NCBI GenBank assembly: GCA_029866205.1 | Contig: JARWZT010000009.1 | Span: forward strand, 62,001 to 126,000 | Length of the DNA: 64,000 nt | Direction of reading: 5' to 3' | Origin: Rhodoferax sp. | GTDB lineage: Bacteria > Pseudomonadota > Gammaproteobacteria > Burkholderiales > Burkholderiaceae_C | Shown: in pieces, positions 1 to 8,943 of the stretch | How the letters are laid out: every line of letters starts with the position of its first letter | How positions within the stretch are numbered: position 1 is the first letter of the stretch | Translations under genes and position numbers: made by a program | Notes under the pieces: generated by a model | Told to the model about the DNA's origin: nothing | What the model saw: the letters and a program-made list of their open reading frames with translations, nothing else | Databases searched by the model: none

Positions 1-834
1 AACGGCAAGCCGATCAAAGAAGCGGGCCCGTCCATTCCTGTCGAAATTCAGGGTTTGACCGAAGTGCCGCAGGCGGGCGACGAATTCATGGTGATGTCCG
101 ACGAACGACGTGCCCGTGAGATTGCCACGTACCGCGCTGGCAAGTTCCGCAATACCAAGTTGGCGAAGCAGCAGGCGGCCAAGCTGGAGAATATGTTCAG
201 CGACATGTCCTCGGGCGATGTCAAGATGTTGCCCATCATCGTCAAGGCGGACGTACAGGGTTCGCAAGAGGCCTTGGCTGCGTCCTTGCTCAAGCTGTCC
301 ACCGAAGAAGTCAAGGTGCAGATGGTGTACTCGGCGGTCGGTGGAATCAGCGAGTCCGACATCAACCTGGCCATCGCTTCCAAGGCGATCGTGATTGGCT
401 TCAATGTGCGTGCCGATGCTGGTGCGCGTAAGTTGGCTGAGAACAATGGCGTGGATATCCATTACTACAGCATCATTTATGACGCGGTGGACGAGCTCAA
501 AGCGGCCATGTCCGGCATGTTGGCGCCCGAAAAGCGCGAGGAAGTTATCGGCTTTGCCGAAATCCGCACCGTGTTTGTGGCGTCCAAAATCGGTACGGTC
601 GCAGGCTGTATGGTCACTGGCGGACACGTCAATCGCAGTGCGCATTTCCGCCTGTTGCGCGACAACGCGGTCATTTACACCGGCGAGCTCGATTCGCTCA
701 AGCGCATGAAAGACGATGTGCGCGAGGTGAAAGAGGGCTTCGAGTGCGGTATCAAGCTCAAGAACTACAACGACATCGCTGTGGGCGATCAGTTGGAATT
801 CTTTGAGATCAAAGAAATCGCACGTACGATTTAA
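1..834 (+). CDS. infB: Translation initiation factor IF-2, C-terminal part (5' end outside window)
   Basis: IF-2 delivers initiator fMet-tRNA to the 30S subunit and promotes subunit joining. The reading frame is open from base 1 and contributes 277 residues before TAA, so the N-terminal tail and the G domain lie upstream of the window. What is present corresponds to the end of domain II, domain III and the C-terminal tRNA-binding domain; the end of the protein ([17 protein letters not shown], then KEIARTI) is typical of bacterial IF-2. A TTG at 55 could be mistaken for a start, but the frame continues upstream with IF-2-like sequence ([15 protein letters not shown]). rbfA follows after 9 bp and truB after that, the usual nusA-infB-rbfA-truB order of betaproteobacteria. 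Confidence 0.97.
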   Translation, partial: NGKPIKEAGPSIPVEIQGLTEVPQAGDEFMVMSDERRAREIATYRAGKFRNTKLAKQQAAKLENMFSDMSSGDVKMLPIIVKADVQGSQEALAASLLKLSTEEVKVQMVYSAVGGISESDINLAIASKAIVIGFNVRADAGARKLAENNGVDIHYYSIIYDAVDELKAAMSGMLAPEKREEVIGFAEIRTVFVASKIGTVAGCMVTGGHVNRSAHFRLLRDNAVIYTGELDSLKRMKDDVREVKEGFECGIKLKNYNDIAVGDQLEFFEIKEIARTI

Positions 835-843
835 GCGGACTGC

Positions 844-1212
844 ATGCGTAAGAAGTCCTCTGCCCCGAATCGTGGTTTTCGCGTTGCCGATCAGATCCAA
901 CGGGATCTGACGGAGCTGATCGCGCGCGAATTGAAAGACCCCCGTGTGGGCATGGTGACGATTCAGTCGGTCGAGGTTACGCCAGACTATGCGCATGCCA
1001 AGGTGTATTTCAGTCTGCTGGTGGGCGATCCGGTGCAGTGCGCCGAGGGCTTGAACCAGGCGGCTGGTTTTTTGCGCTCGGGATTGTTCAAACGTCTGCA
1101 TATTCACACGGTGCCGACGTTGCACTTCCTGTTTGACCAAACGACCGAGCGTGCTGCTGACATGAACGCCTTGATTGCGCGCGCGGTGTCGTCGCGCGCC
1201 AAAGAGGATTAA
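844..1212 (+). CDS. rbfA: 30S ribosome-binding factor A
   Basis: RbfA binds the immature 30S subunit near the 5' helix of 16S rRNA, assists late maturation and matters in cold adaptation. The 122-residue protein has the single KH-like RbfA domain over its whole length, with the typical opening [21 protein letters not shown] and the strand [20 protein letters not shown]. Length is normal for the family. It lies 9 bp after infB and 6 bp before truB, so all three are almost certainly cotranscribed. No strong Shine-Dalgarno precedes the ATG, which suggests translational coupling to infB (inference). Confidence 0.96.
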   Translation: MRKKSSAPNRGFRVADQIQRDLTELIARELKDPRVGMVTIQSVEVTPDYAHAKVYFSLLVGDPVQCAEGLNQAAGFLRSGLFKRLHIHTVPTLHFLFDQTTERAADMNALIARAVSSRAKED

Positions 1213-1218
1213 AAGACG

Positions 1219-2196
1219 ATGAACGCGCCCCGTGCACGGGTTGCAAGGCGCCCCGTGCATGGGGTGCTGTTGTTGGACAAGCCCCTGGGTTTTTCCAGCA
1301 ACCAGGCCTTGCAAAAAGCCAAGTGGCTTTTGCGGGCCGACAAGGCTGGGCATACTGGCACGCTGGACCCATTGGCTACAGGTGTGTTACCGCTGTGTTT
1401 TGGTGCGGCGACCAAGTTCAGCCAGATGCACCTGGATGCCGACAAGGTTTACGAGGCAACGCTTCACTTGGGTGTAAAGACCAGCACCGCGGATGCCGAA
1501 GGCGATGTGTTGCTGGAGCGCCCTGTGGCGGTTAGCGTTGAAGATATTGAAAGGGTCGTGCGCCAGTTCACCGGACCGATCAGGCAGGTGCCGCCGATGC
1601 ACAGCGCCTTGAAGAAAGACGGCAAGGCGCTCTACGAATACGCCCGAGCGGGCATTGAGGTGGAGCGCCCAGCGCGTGATGTGACGATTTACGAGCTGCG
1701 GGTACTGGAAATGCCCAGCTTGGCAGCTCCGAATGCGCTCAAGATTGAGGTGAGTTGCAGCAAAGGCACCTATATCCGAACCTTGGGTGAGGACATGGGT
1801 GAGGCTCTGGGTTGCGGCGCGCATCTGAGTGCGCTGCGCCGCATCCGCACCGGTGGTTTTGGGCAAGTGCAGTGCGTAAGCCTAAGCGAATTGGAGGCAG
1901 CCACGGATGCGCAGCGCCTGGGGCTGTTGCTGCAGGTGGAGTCTCTGCTGGAAGGGCATCAGCGCGTCACTCTGGAGAGCGAGAGTGCTGCAAGGTTTTT
2001 GAATGGCGTGCGCCGCCGCGGCGACTGGCCAGATGCTGGTCGGGTCGCGGTGTATGCCGCTGCGCCGCCTGCATTGTTGGGCACAGGCCAGGTAAGGGCA
2101 GGGGAATTGATACCAGGGCGGCTTTTGAGTCCGCTGGAAATTGGCGAGGTACAGGCGCAAAGCGTTGCCCTGAACCAAGCTGGCATTACGAATTGA
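1219..2196 (+). CDS. truB: tRNA pseudouridine(55) synthase TruB
   Basis: TruB converts uridine 55 of the T-loop of elongator tRNAs to pseudouridine. The 325-residue protein carries the family motif [11 protein letters not shown] at residues 45-55, in which Asp50 is the expected catalytic aspartate, followed by the [10 protein letters not shown] segment and the conserved [22 protein letters not shown] block. The C-terminal third resembles the extra domain of long bacterial TruB proteins. It follows rbfA by 6 bp and precedes typA by 29 bp in the same direction, consistent with one translation operon. Nothing in the frame looks damaged. Confidence 0.97.
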   Translation: MNAPRARVARRPVHGVLLLDKPLGFSSNQALQKAKWLLRADKAGHTGTLDPLATGVLPLCFGAATKFSQMHLDADKVYEATLHLGVKTSTADAEGDVLLERPVAVSVEDIERVVRQFTGPIRQVPPMHSALKKDGKALYEYARAGIEVERPARDVTIYELRVLEMPSLAAPNALKIEVSCSKGTYIRTLGEDMGEALGCGAHLSALRRIRTGGFGQVQCVSLSELEAATDAQRLGLLLQVESLLEGHQRVTLESESAARFLNGVRRRGDWPDAGRVAVYAAAPPALLGTGQVRAGELIPGRLLSPLEIGEVQAQSVALNQAGITN

Positions 2197-2225
2197 AATT
2201 TGAATCTGTTGAAAGAAAGTGAAAC

Positions 2226-4049
2226 ATGAGTAGCAAGCAAATCCGCAACATCGCCATCATCGCCCACGTTGACCATGGCAAAACCACCATGGTTGACCAA
2301 CTGCTGCGGCAGTCTGGCACCTTCGCCGACCACGAAAAAGTGGTGGACACCGTGATGGACAACAATGCCATCGAAAAAGAGCGTGGCATCACGATTTTGG
2401 CCAAAAACTGCGCCGTGACCTGGGAAGGCACGCACATCAACATTGTCGATACCCCCGGACACGCGGACTTTGGCGGCGAAGTGGAGCGCGCGCTTTCCAT
2501 GGTGGATGGCGTGGTGCTGTTGATTGACGCCCAAGAGGGCCCCATGCCGCAGACGCGTTTTGTGACCAAAAAAGCTCTGGCCTTGGGCTTGAAACCTATT
2601 TTGGTGGTGAACAAGGTAGACAAACCCGGAGCGCGCCCGGACTTTGTGGTCAATGCCGCTTTTGACTTGTTTGACAAACTGGGCGCAACCGACGAGCAGC
2701 TCGATTTTCCGGTGGTGTATGCCTCGGGTATCAACGGCTGGTCTTCGATGGAAGAAGGCGCGGCGGGCGAGCAGTGGGGCCCCGACATGTCGGCTCTTTT
2801 CAATACGATCTTGTCTCACGTGCCATCGCAAAAGGGTGATCCAGCAGCGCCCTTGCAGTTGCAGATCTCCGCACTGGACTTCTCGACCTTTGTGGGTCGC
2901 ATTGGCGTCGGTCGCATCAGCCAGGGCACGATCAAGCCCATGATGGACGTGGTCGTGATGGAAGGTCCCGATGGCAAGCCCGTCAAGGGTCGTGTCAACC
3001 AGGTGCTGACGTTTCAGGGCTTGGAGCGCGTGCAGGCGACCGAAGCCGGACCCGGCGAGATTGTGCTGATCAACGGCATTGCGGACATTGGTATTGGCGT
3101 CACGATCACCGACCCGACAAACCCCATGCCCCTGCCCATGCTGAAGGTCGATGAGCCAACGCTGACCATGAATTTTTGCGTGAACACCAGCCCATTGGCC
3201 GGTCGCGAAGGCAAATACGTGACGAGCCGCCAGATCTGGGATCGCTTGCAAAAAGAACTGCAACACAATGTCGCGCTGCGCGTCAAGGAAACAGACGAAG
3301 AAGGTATCTTCGAAGTCATGGGTCGTGGCGAACTTCACCTGACCATTCTGCTGGAAAACATGCGCCGTGAGGGCTATGAGCTCGCGGTTTCCAAGCCCCG
3401 CGTCGTGTTCCGTGACGTCAATGGCGACAAGCATGAGCCCATCGAATTGGTGACGGCTGACATCGAAGAGCAACACCAGGGTGGTGTGATGCAAGCTTTG
3501 GGCGAACGCAAAGGCGAGTTGGTGAACATGGAACCCGATGGACGCGGACGCGTGCGCCTGGAGTACCGCATCCCGGCCCGCGGCCTGATTGGCTTTACCA
3601 ACGAATTTTTGAACCTGACCCGCGGTTCCGGACTGATTTCCAATATTTTTGACCGTTATGAAGCCCACAAGGGTGACATTGGCGGGCGCAAAAATGGCGT
3701 GTTGATCTCGATGGACGCCGGTGAAATTTTCACGTATGCGCTGGGCAAGCTCGATGACCGCGGTCGCATGTTCGTTAAGCCCAATGACCCGGTTTATGAG
3801 GGCATGATTGTTGGAATTCATAGCCGCGACAACGACTTGGTTGTTAACGCGACCCGCACCAAGCAGCTGACCAATTTCCGTGTGAGCGGCAAGGAAGACG
3901 CGACGAAGATCACTCCGCCCATCGAATGCACGCTGGAATATGGCGTTGAATTCATCGAGGACGACGAGTTGGTTGAGATCACGCCGAAGTCCATCCGTTT
4001 GCGCAAGCGCCACCTCAGCGAGAGCGAGCGAAAGCGCGCCAGTCGCTAA
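2226..4049 (+). CDS. typA: Ribosome-associated translational GTPase TypA/BipA
   Basis: BipA is an EF-G-like GTPase that binds 70S ribosomes and assists 50S assembly at low temperature and under stress. The 607-residue length is typical. GTPase motifs are complete: P-loop AHVDHGKTT (residues 13-21), DTPGH (75-79) and NKVD (129-132). The BipA-specific C-terminal domain follows, with LEYRIPARGLIGFTNEF and GRKNGVLISMDAG. The gene ends the infB-rbfA-truB-typA group, and a strong intrinsic terminator lies 46 bp after its stop codon. The very long open frame on the opposite strand (1959-4091) is a shadow of this gene. Confidence 0.97.
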   Translation: MSSKQIRNIAIIAHVDHGKTTMVDQLLRQSGTFADHEKVVDTVMDNNAIEKERGITILAKNCAVTWEGTHINIVDTPGHADFGGEVERALSMVDGVVLLIDAQEGPMPQTRFVTKKALALGLKPILVVNKVDKPGARPDFVVNAAFDLFDKLGATDEQLDFPVVYASGINGWSSMEEGAAGEQWGPDMSALFNTILSHVPSQKGDPAAPLQLQISALDFSTFVGRIGVGRISQGTIKPMMDVVVMEGPDGKPVKGRVNQVLTFQGLERVQATEAGPGEIVLINGIADIGIGVTITDPTNPMPLPMLKVDEPTLTMNFCVNTSPLAGREGKYVTSRQIWDRLQKELQHNVALRVKETDEEGIFEVMGRGELHLTILLENMRREGYELAVSKPRVVFRDVNGDKHEPIELVTADIEEQHQGGVMQALGERKGELVNMEPDGRGRVRLEYRIPARGLIGFTNEFLNLTRGSGLISNIFDRYEAHKGDIGGRKNGVLISMDAGEIFTYALGKLDDRGRMFVKPNDPVYEGMIVGIHSRDNDLVVNATRTKQLTNFRVSGKEDATKITPPIECTLEYGVEFIEDDELVEITPKSIRLRKRHLSESERKRASR

Positions 4050-4095
4050 ATTCGGGCGGCTCACGCCGCTTTGGACAGACGTATGTCGCACTTTG

Positions 4096-4120
4096 CAGCG
4101 CCCCGCGGGGCGCTGTTTTT
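4096..4120 (+). terminator. Intrinsic terminator after typA
   Basis: A perfect 20-nt palindrome (CAGCGCCCCG followed by CGGGGCGCTG, 4096-4115) is followed directly by five T residues. Folded with a 4-nt loop it gives an 8-bp, very GC-rich stem. It lies 46 bp after the typA stop and should end the infB-typA transcript. Confidence 0.85.
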
Positions 4121-4164
4121 ATGGAGTGACGCGGCAAGCCACACTGATTGGGAATGGGGAAACG

Positions 4165-5262
4165 ATGTCGGAATTTTTGATTGCAGAAGTCCACGGTCGC
4201 GTGGGCTTGATCACCCTGAACCGCCCCAAGGCGCTCAATGCGCTGAACTTGGAGATGGTGCGCGGACTGACCCAAATACTGCGGGCGTGGGGGAACGATC
4301 CGGCGGTTGCCGCCGTTGCCATCCGTGGCACCACCAAGCTCGGCAATTTCGGCAGTTTTTGCGCGGGGGGCGATATTCGTTTTTTCCACCAGGCGGCCTT
4401 GGCGGGCGACCCGGCACTGGAAGACTTCTTCACCGAGGAATATGCGCTCAACCACCTGATTCATAACTATCCCAAGCCCTACATCCCATTTATGGACGGC
4501 ATCGTCATGGGTGGGGGCATGGGCATCAGCCAGGGAACACGCTACCGTTTGGTCACTGAGAGAACCAAAATGGCCATGCCAGAAACCCATATTGGGCTGT
4601 TTCCGGACGTAGGCGGGGGTTACTTTTTAAGCCGCTGCCCGGGCAGCACGGGCGAGTGGCTGGCCCTGACGGGTGCCGCTCTGAACGCGGCGGGCGCCAT
4701 AGAGCTGGGCCTGGCGGACTATTGCCTCAATGCCTCAAGCCTTGATGCCGCTTGGGCCGCCTTGGGTCACTTGGACTTTGACCGCGGTCAGGGTCTGGTC
4801 GCCTGGTTGGCGGAGTTTTCGGTCACACCGTTGACCGACAGTGGTGTGGAGCGCGCGGCGATTGACGCTGTTTTCTCGCAGGCTACCGCAGTTGACATCG
4901 TCCAGGCCCTTGAGTTGGCGTCTGACCCATGGAGCCAAAGTACGGCAGCCACCTTGCGTCACCGCTCGCCGCTGATGCTGCACGTGGTGCTGGAGCAGGT
5001 GCGCCGTGCCCGCGATATGGGCTTGGCCGATGATTTGCGTATGGAGCGCGACATGGTGCGCCATTGCTTTCAGACCCGGCACTTGGCCCGCAGCGGCACA
5101 GCCAGCGAAACGGTGGAAGGCATTCGCGCTTTGGCTGTGGACAAGGACCAGCAGCCCCAATGGAAGCCCGCCCGCTTGGAAGACGTAACGCCTGACATGG
5201 TGGCGCCATTTTTTGTCAGCCCGTGGTCCCATTTTTCCCATCCGCTGCGCCAGTTGGCCTGA
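4165..5262 (+). CDS. Enoyl-CoA hydratase/isomerase family protein, 3-hydroxyisobutyryl-CoA hydrolase-like
   Basis: At 365 residues this is longer than a simple enoyl-CoA hydratase (about 260) and fits the ECH_2/HIBYL-CoA hydrolase branch, which releases 3-hydroxyisobutyrate in valine breakdown. Features seen: FCAGGDIRFF (residues 65-74), oxyanion-hole motif GGGMGIS (116-122) and MPETHIGLFPDVGGG (138-152). The ATG at 4165 is chosen because GGGGAA lies just upstream and homology begins there; the open frame extends back into typA and its terminator, which cannot be coding. It stands alone between typA and the convergent smpB. Substrate assignment is by family resemblance only. Confidence 0.85.
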   Translation: MSEFLIAEVHGRVGLITLNRPKALNALNLEMVRGLTQILRAWGNDPAVAAVAIRGTTKLGNFGSFCAGGDIRFFHQAALAGDPALEDFFTEEYALNHLIHNYPKPYIPFMDGIVMGGGMGISQGTRYRLVTERTKMAMPETHIGLFPDVGGGYFLSRCPGSTGEWLALTGAALNAAGAIELGLADYCLNASSLDAAWAALGHLDFDRGQGLVAWLAEFSVTPLTDSGVERAAIDAVFSQATAVDIVQALELASDPWSQSTAATLRHRSPLMLHVVLEQVRRARDMGLADDLRMERDMVRHCFQTRHLARSGTASETVEGIRALAVDKDQQPQWKPARLEDVTPDMVAPFFVSPWSHFSHPLRQLA

Positions 5263-5304
5263 CTGGGCTACGCTGACGGCGAAGCCCCCTGGATGGTGGG
5301 CGCA

Positions 5305-5778
5305 CTAGCGGTGATGAACTTTCATCGCCCGCTCCACTTCACGCTTGCCTTCGCGGTCTTTGATGGTGTCGCGCTTGTCGTGCTCTGCTTTGCCCTTGGC
5401 CAGGGCGATTTCACACTTGATCTTGCCACCCTTCCAATGCAGATTGATGGGAACCAGGGTGTAGCCTTTTTGCTCGACCTTGCCGATCAGTCGCTCAATC
5501 TCTGCCTTGTGCATCAGTAGTTTTTTGGTTCGCACCTTGTCGGGGCTGATGTGGTTGGACGCGGTGTTCAAAGGGTTAATTTGCAGCCCAATCAAGAATA
5601 GTTCCTTGTTGCGCACCACCACGTAGCCGTCGGTGAGTTGTACTTTGCCCTCGCGCAATGATTTGACCTCCCATCCCTCCAGCACCAAGCCGGCTTCAAA
5701 CCGCTCTTCAAAGAAGTAGTTGTACGCGGCCTTTTTGTTGTCGGCAATGCGGGACGCGGTATCGGGTTTTTTGGCCAT
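5305..5778 (-). CDS. smpB: SsrA-binding protein SmpB
   Basis: SmpB binds tmRNA and brings it to stalled ribosomes for trans-translation. The 157-residue protein has the SmpB beta-barrel sequence ([42 protein letters not shown]) and ends in the basic tail [20 protein letters not shown], which acts in the decoding centre. The start is set at [10 protein letters not shown]; 20 further codons are open upstream but are not SmpB-like and run toward ratA. It is transcribed divergently from ratA with a 68-bp gap, a common arrangement in proteobacteria. The tmRNA gene itself was not found in the window. Confidence 0.96.
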   Translation of the reverse strand: MAKKPDTASRIADNKKAAYNYFFEERFEAGLVLEGWEVKSLREGKVQLTDGYVVVRNKELFLIGLQINPLNTASNHISPDKVRTKKLLMHKAEIERLIGKVEQKGYTLVPINLHWKGGKIKCEIALAKGKAEHDKRDTIKDREGKREVERAMKVHHR

Positions 5779-5846
5779 GAACGGGAGCTGGGGTTGAATG
5801 TCAGGATCGAAAGAGGGCGTGACTACAATCCCGCACACCCCATTCT

Positions 5847-6290
5847 ATGAAAACCGTCAACAAGTCCGTATTGCTGTGGTACAGCCCCGAGGAAATGTAT
5901 GCGCTGGTCACCGACGTTGCGCAGTACCCGCAGTTCCTGCCTTGGTGCGACCGTGCTGCCGTGTTGAGCCAAGACGCCGCGGGCGTGACCGCGGAGGTTG
6001 GCATCGCCTTCAGCGGCATCCATCAGTCGTTTACGACCCGCAACACCCATACCTCCGGCCGCCAGGTCGACATGGCGTTGGTGAAGGGCCCGTTTTCACA
6101 GCTTGAGGGCCAATGGACCTTTCTGCCGGTGGGTGACGGCTCTCAGCGCGCATGCAAGGTGACTCTATCGCTTCGCTATGGTTTTGAAAGCGCCGTGCTG
6201 GCCCGTTTGGTGGGTCCGGTGTTTGACAAGATCGCAGCCACTTTGGTGGATGCCTTTGTCAAAAGGGCGCAACAAGTCTATGGTGGTTGA
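5847..6290 (+). CDS. ratA: RatA/Coq10-type START-domain protein
   Basis: The 147-residue protein is a single polyketide-cyclase/START-like domain of the RatA/COQ10 family (opening MKTVNKSVLLWYSPEEMYAL, then VTDVAQYPQFLPWC). Members bind hydrophobic ligands such as ubiquinone and support respiration; E. coli RatA was reported to block 70S association, but the toxin label is contested. It is divergent from smpB and overlaps rnfH by 11 bp, the conserved smpB-ratA-rnfH context. The family assignment is clear. The ligand and any effect on ribosomes cannot be judged from sequence. Confidence 0.93.
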   Translation: MKTVNKSVLLWYSPEEMYALVTDVAQYPQFLPWCDRAAVLSQDAAGVTAEVGIAFSGIHQSFTTRNTHTSGRQVDMALVKGPFSQLEGQWTFLPVGDGSQRACKVTLSLRYGFESAVLARLVGPVFDKIAATLVDAFVKRAQQVYGG

Positions 6291-6639
6291 GTGTCCAGTC
6301 CCTCGCGGGGTCACCGTGACCCTCGTATTTTCCGCACAGCCCCGCAGCGTGCAGGAGTGGGTGGTGGAGGTTCCGCAGGGATGCCTGGTGTCCGCGGCGC
6401 TGGCCAGGGGTGCACTGCATTGGGGCGTTCCATTGGCGGATTTGATTGCGAATGAGCTGGGTATTTGGGGCAAGCGGGTGGCGCTTGACCATAGTATGCA
6501 AGCCGGAGATCGACTGGAAATATACCGACCGCTCAAAGTGGATCCAAAGGTGGCGCGGCGCGAGCGCTTTGTTCGCCAGGGCGCCAAATCAGCAGGCCTG
6601 TTTGCCGCGCGGCGCGTGGGTGGCAAGGCCGGCTATTGA
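6280..6639 (+). CDS. rnfH: RnfH family ubiquitin-like-fold protein
   Basis: A 119-residue protein of the RnfH (UPF0125) family, a small beta-grasp fold protein of uncertain function that often follows ratA; it was also called RatB. The most telling segment is AGDRLEIYRPLKVDPK near the C-terminus, which is nearly invariant in the family. The ATG at 6280 overlaps the last codons of ratA (stop 6288-6290), pointing to translational coupling. The basic tail after it (ARRERFVRQGAK) is common. No rnf electron-transport genes are nearby, so a role in that complex is not implied here. Confidence 0.88.
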   Translation: MVVECPVPRGVTVTLVFSAQPRSVQEWVVEVPQGCLVSAALARGALHWGVPLADLIANELGIWGKRVALDHSMQAGDRLEIYRPLKVDPKVARRERFVRQGAKSAGLFAARRVGGKAGY

Positions 6640-6801
6640 CGCGCCTACCCGCAACATCGGCGTCGATTTTATCAGTAGCGCTGCTAATCGGCCATGAAAT
6701 ACATTAGCGCTCTCGGGATTGGCCGGATTTGAAAGGGTAAACCCGACCCCTGCAGGGCTCGACTCTTACTTGGGGGCCGCTAAAATTGTTCCGCACATCA
6801 G

Positions 6802-6839
6802 TCGGCGGCCCCGAAACCATGGGGGCTGGCCGATTTTTT
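6802..6839 (+). terminator. Hairpin with U-run ahead of livH
   Basis: TCGGC.GCCCC (6802-6812) pairs with GGGGC..GCCGA (6822-6833) around an 8-9-nt loop and is followed by six T residues (6834-6839). It has the form of an intrinsic terminator. It lies 160 bp after rnfH and 77 bp before livH, so it may end the ratA-rnfH transcript or sit in the livH leader as an attenuator. A weak -10-like TAAAAT at 6781-6786 precedes it, without a convincing -35. Confidence 0.55.
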
Positions 6840-6915
6840 GCTATTAAAGGCGTAACGCCACGAGTGTTCGCGGCCACATCGGTTCAAACACCAGAACTTC
6901 GCAAAAAGGTTTGTA

Positions 6916-7845
6916 ATGGATATTCTTATACAGCAGGTCATCAACGGCCTGGTTTTGGGGAGCATGTATGCGCTCATCGCCTTGGGTTACACCATGGTGT
7001 ACGGCATTATTAACCTGATCAACTTTGCCCACGGTGAGGTCATGATGGTGGGTGCCCTGACCAGTTGGACGATCATCGGAATGATGCAGGAGTCCATGCC
7101 GGGCACGCCTGGGTTTGTCATCTTGCTGATTGCGCTGGTAATCTCGTGTTTTGTGGCTGCCACTTTGAATTTTGTGATCGAAAAGGTGGCTTATCGCCCC
7201 CTGCGCAACAGCCCCAAACTGGCGCCCCTGATCACCGCGATTGGCATGTCGATCTTGCTGCAAACCTTGGCCATGATCATCTGGAAGCCCAATTACAAAT
7301 CCTATCCCACCCTGCTGCCCACCACGCCCTTCCATATTGGTGGAGCGGTGATTACACCCACGCAGGTGATGATTTTGGGCGTGACCGCGGTATCGCTCGC
7401 GCTTTTGATGTGGTTGGTCAACTACACCAAGCTCGGACGCGCGATGCGTGCCACCGCCGAAAACCCACGGGTGGCAGGTTTGATGGGGGTCAAGCCCGAC
7501 ATGGTGATTTCCGCGACCTTCGTCATTGGTGCTGTACTGGCCGCCATTGCCGGGGTCATGTACGCCTCCAATTATGGTACCGCCCAGCACGCCATGGGCT
7601 TTTTGCCTGGCCTCAAGGCATTTACCGCGGCCGTGTTTGGCGGCATTGGCAACCTGGCAGGTGCCGTGGTGGGGGCCATCCTTCTCGGATTGATTGAGTC
7701 GATTGGCGCGGGCTATATCGGGGAATTGACCGGTGGTGTGCTGGGCAGCCATTACTCAGACATCTTTGCCTTCATCGTTTTGATCATCGTGTTGACCTTG
7801 CGACCCTCGGGCTTGCTGGGTGAGCGTGTGGCCGACCGTGCTTAA
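6916..7845 (+). CDS. livH: Branched-chain amino-acid ABC transporter permease LivH
   Basis: Inner-membrane permease of the high-affinity branched-chain amino-acid (HAAT) importer. The 309-residue protein is almost wholly hydrophobic, with about eight membrane segments, and carries LivH signatures: QQVINGLVLGSMYALIALGYTMVYG at the start (residues 5 onward), INFAHGEVMMVG, and the cytoplasmic loop GRAMRATAENPRVAGLMGV that contacts the ATPases. It starts a livHMGF string with short gaps. No livJ/livK binding-protein gene is present, so the periplasmic partner must be encoded elsewhere. Substrate specificity is inferred from the family; related systems also carry urea or amides. Confidence 0.94.
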   Translation: MDILIQQVINGLVLGSMYALIALGYTMVYGIINLINFAHGEVMMVGALTSWTIIGMMQESMPGTPGFVILLIALVISCFVAATLNFVIEKVAYRPLRNSPKLAPLITAIGMSILLQTLAMIIWKPNYKSYPTLLPTTPFHIGGAVITPTQVMILGVTAVSLALLMWLVNYTKLGRAMRATAENPRVAGLMGVKPDMVISATFVIGAVLAAIAGVMYASNYGTAQHAMGFLPGLKAFTAAVFGGIGNLAGAVVGAILLGLIESIGAGYIGELTGGVLGSHYSDIFAFIVLIIVLTLRPSGLLGERVADRA

Positions 7846-7854
7846 GGAGCAAGC

Positions 7855-8943
7855 ATGAAACAACAACAAAAATTCTTTGCGATGGCGCTTGCAGCGCTGG
7901 CCCTGCTGGTGTTGCCTTTGCTGCTGCAAGGCTTTGGCAATGCTTGGGTTCGGATTGCCGACATGGCGCTGCTCTATGTGCTGCTGGCCCTTGGCTTGAA
8001 CATTGTGGTGGGTTACGCCGGTTTGCTGGACTTGGGCTATGTGGCGTTTTTTGCGATTGGCGCCTACTCCTATGGCCTGCTCAACTCGCCGCACCTGACC
8101 GAGGCATTTCCGGCCATTCTTGCCATGTTCCCCCAAGGGCTGCACACGCCCATCTGGGTCGTGCTGCCCTTGGCCGCCGGGGCAGCGGGCGTCTTTGGCA
8201 TCTTGCTGGGGGCACCCACCCTTCGCCTGCGGGGCGATTACCTGGCCATCGTGACGCTTGGCTTTGGTGAAATCATCCGGGTGTTCCTGAATAACCTGGA
8301 CAACCCGATCAATATCACCAACGGTCCCAAAGGTGTCAATCAGATCGATTCACTGCACTTTTTTGGCTTTGATCTGGGTAAAAAGCTGGTGCTGGGGGGC
8401 ATTGAGTTCGCATCGGTGTCTCTGTATTACTACCTCTTTCTGGCACTGGTTTTGTTCAGTGTGTTGTTGTCGCACCGCTTGCAGTTGTCGCGTGTCGGCC
8501 GGGCCTGGATGGCAATTCGTGAAGACGAGATTGCCGCCAAGGCGATGGGCATCAATACCCGCAACCTCAAGCTGATGGCCTTTGGCATGGGCGCCACCTT
8601 TGGCGGTGTTTCGGGCGCGTTGTTTGCCTCGTTCCAGGGATTTATTTCGCCTGAATCCTTCAGCCTGATGGAGTCCGTGATGATTGTGGCCATGGTGGTG
8701 CTCGGTGGCGTCGGGCATTTGCCGGGCGTGATCCTGGGTGCGGTGCTCCTGTCGGCGCTGCCGGAGGTGCTGCGCTATGTTGCGGGTCCGCTCCAGGGCA
8801 TGACCGGCGGTCGTCTCGATGCGTCCATCCTGCGCCAGTTGCTGATTGCTTTGGCGATGGTCAGTGTGATGCTATTGCGCCCGCGCGGCCTGTGGCCGAC
8901 GCCGGAGCACGGCAAGTCTTTGCCCCCGGTGGCTAAAGCCTGA
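7855..8943 (+). CDS. livM: Branched-chain amino-acid ABC transporter permease LivM
   Basis: Second permease of the HAAT importer, forming a heterodimer with LivH. The 362-residue protein has about ten hydrophobic segments and the LivM signatures ALGLNIVVGYAGLLDLGYVAF and GAPTLRLRGDYLAIVTLGFGEI, plus the coupling loop GRAWMAIREDEIAAKAMGIN. AAGGAG lies at a good distance before the ATG at 7855, 9 bp after livH. The stop codon overlaps the livG start (TGATG). Length and motif order are normal. Confidence 0.95.
   Translation: MKQQQKFFAMALAALALLVLPLLLQGFGNAWVRIADMALLYVLLALGLNIVVGYAGLLDLGYVAFFAIGAYSYGLLNSPHLTEAFPAILAMFPQGLHTPIWVVLPLAAGAAGVFGILLGAPTLRLRGDYLAIVTLGFGEIIRVFLNNLDNPINITNGPKGVNQIDSLHFFGFDLGKKLVLGGIEFASVSLYYYLFLALVLFSVLLSHRLQLSRVGRAWMAIREDEIAAKAMGINTRNLKLMAFGMGATFGGVSGALFASFQGFISPESFSLMESVMIVAMVVLGGVGHLPGVILGAVLLSALPEVLRYVAGPLQGMTGGRLDASILRQLLIALAMVSVMLLRPRGLWPTPEHGKSLPPVAKA

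Noticed and set aside
1959-4091. A 710-codon open frame on the minus strand opposite typA
   Set aside because: It lies entirely over typA (and the end of truB), has no recognisable domain, and its His/Gln/Val-rich composition is what antisense reading of GC-rich codons gives.
3940-4164. N-terminal extension of the enoyl-CoA-hydratase-family gene into typA
   Set aside because: The open frame runs back through the terminator palindrome and into typA; the ATG at 4165 has a ribosome-binding site and matches the family start.
5847-6639. RatA-RnfH as a toxin-antitoxin module
   Set aside because: The RatA/RatB toxin-antitoxin label is weakly supported; both proteins fit conserved housekeeping families.
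5263-6915. A tmRNA (ssrA) gene near smpB
   Set aside because: No alanine-tRNA-like ends or tag-coding sequence were found in the gaps around smpB, ratA and rnfH.
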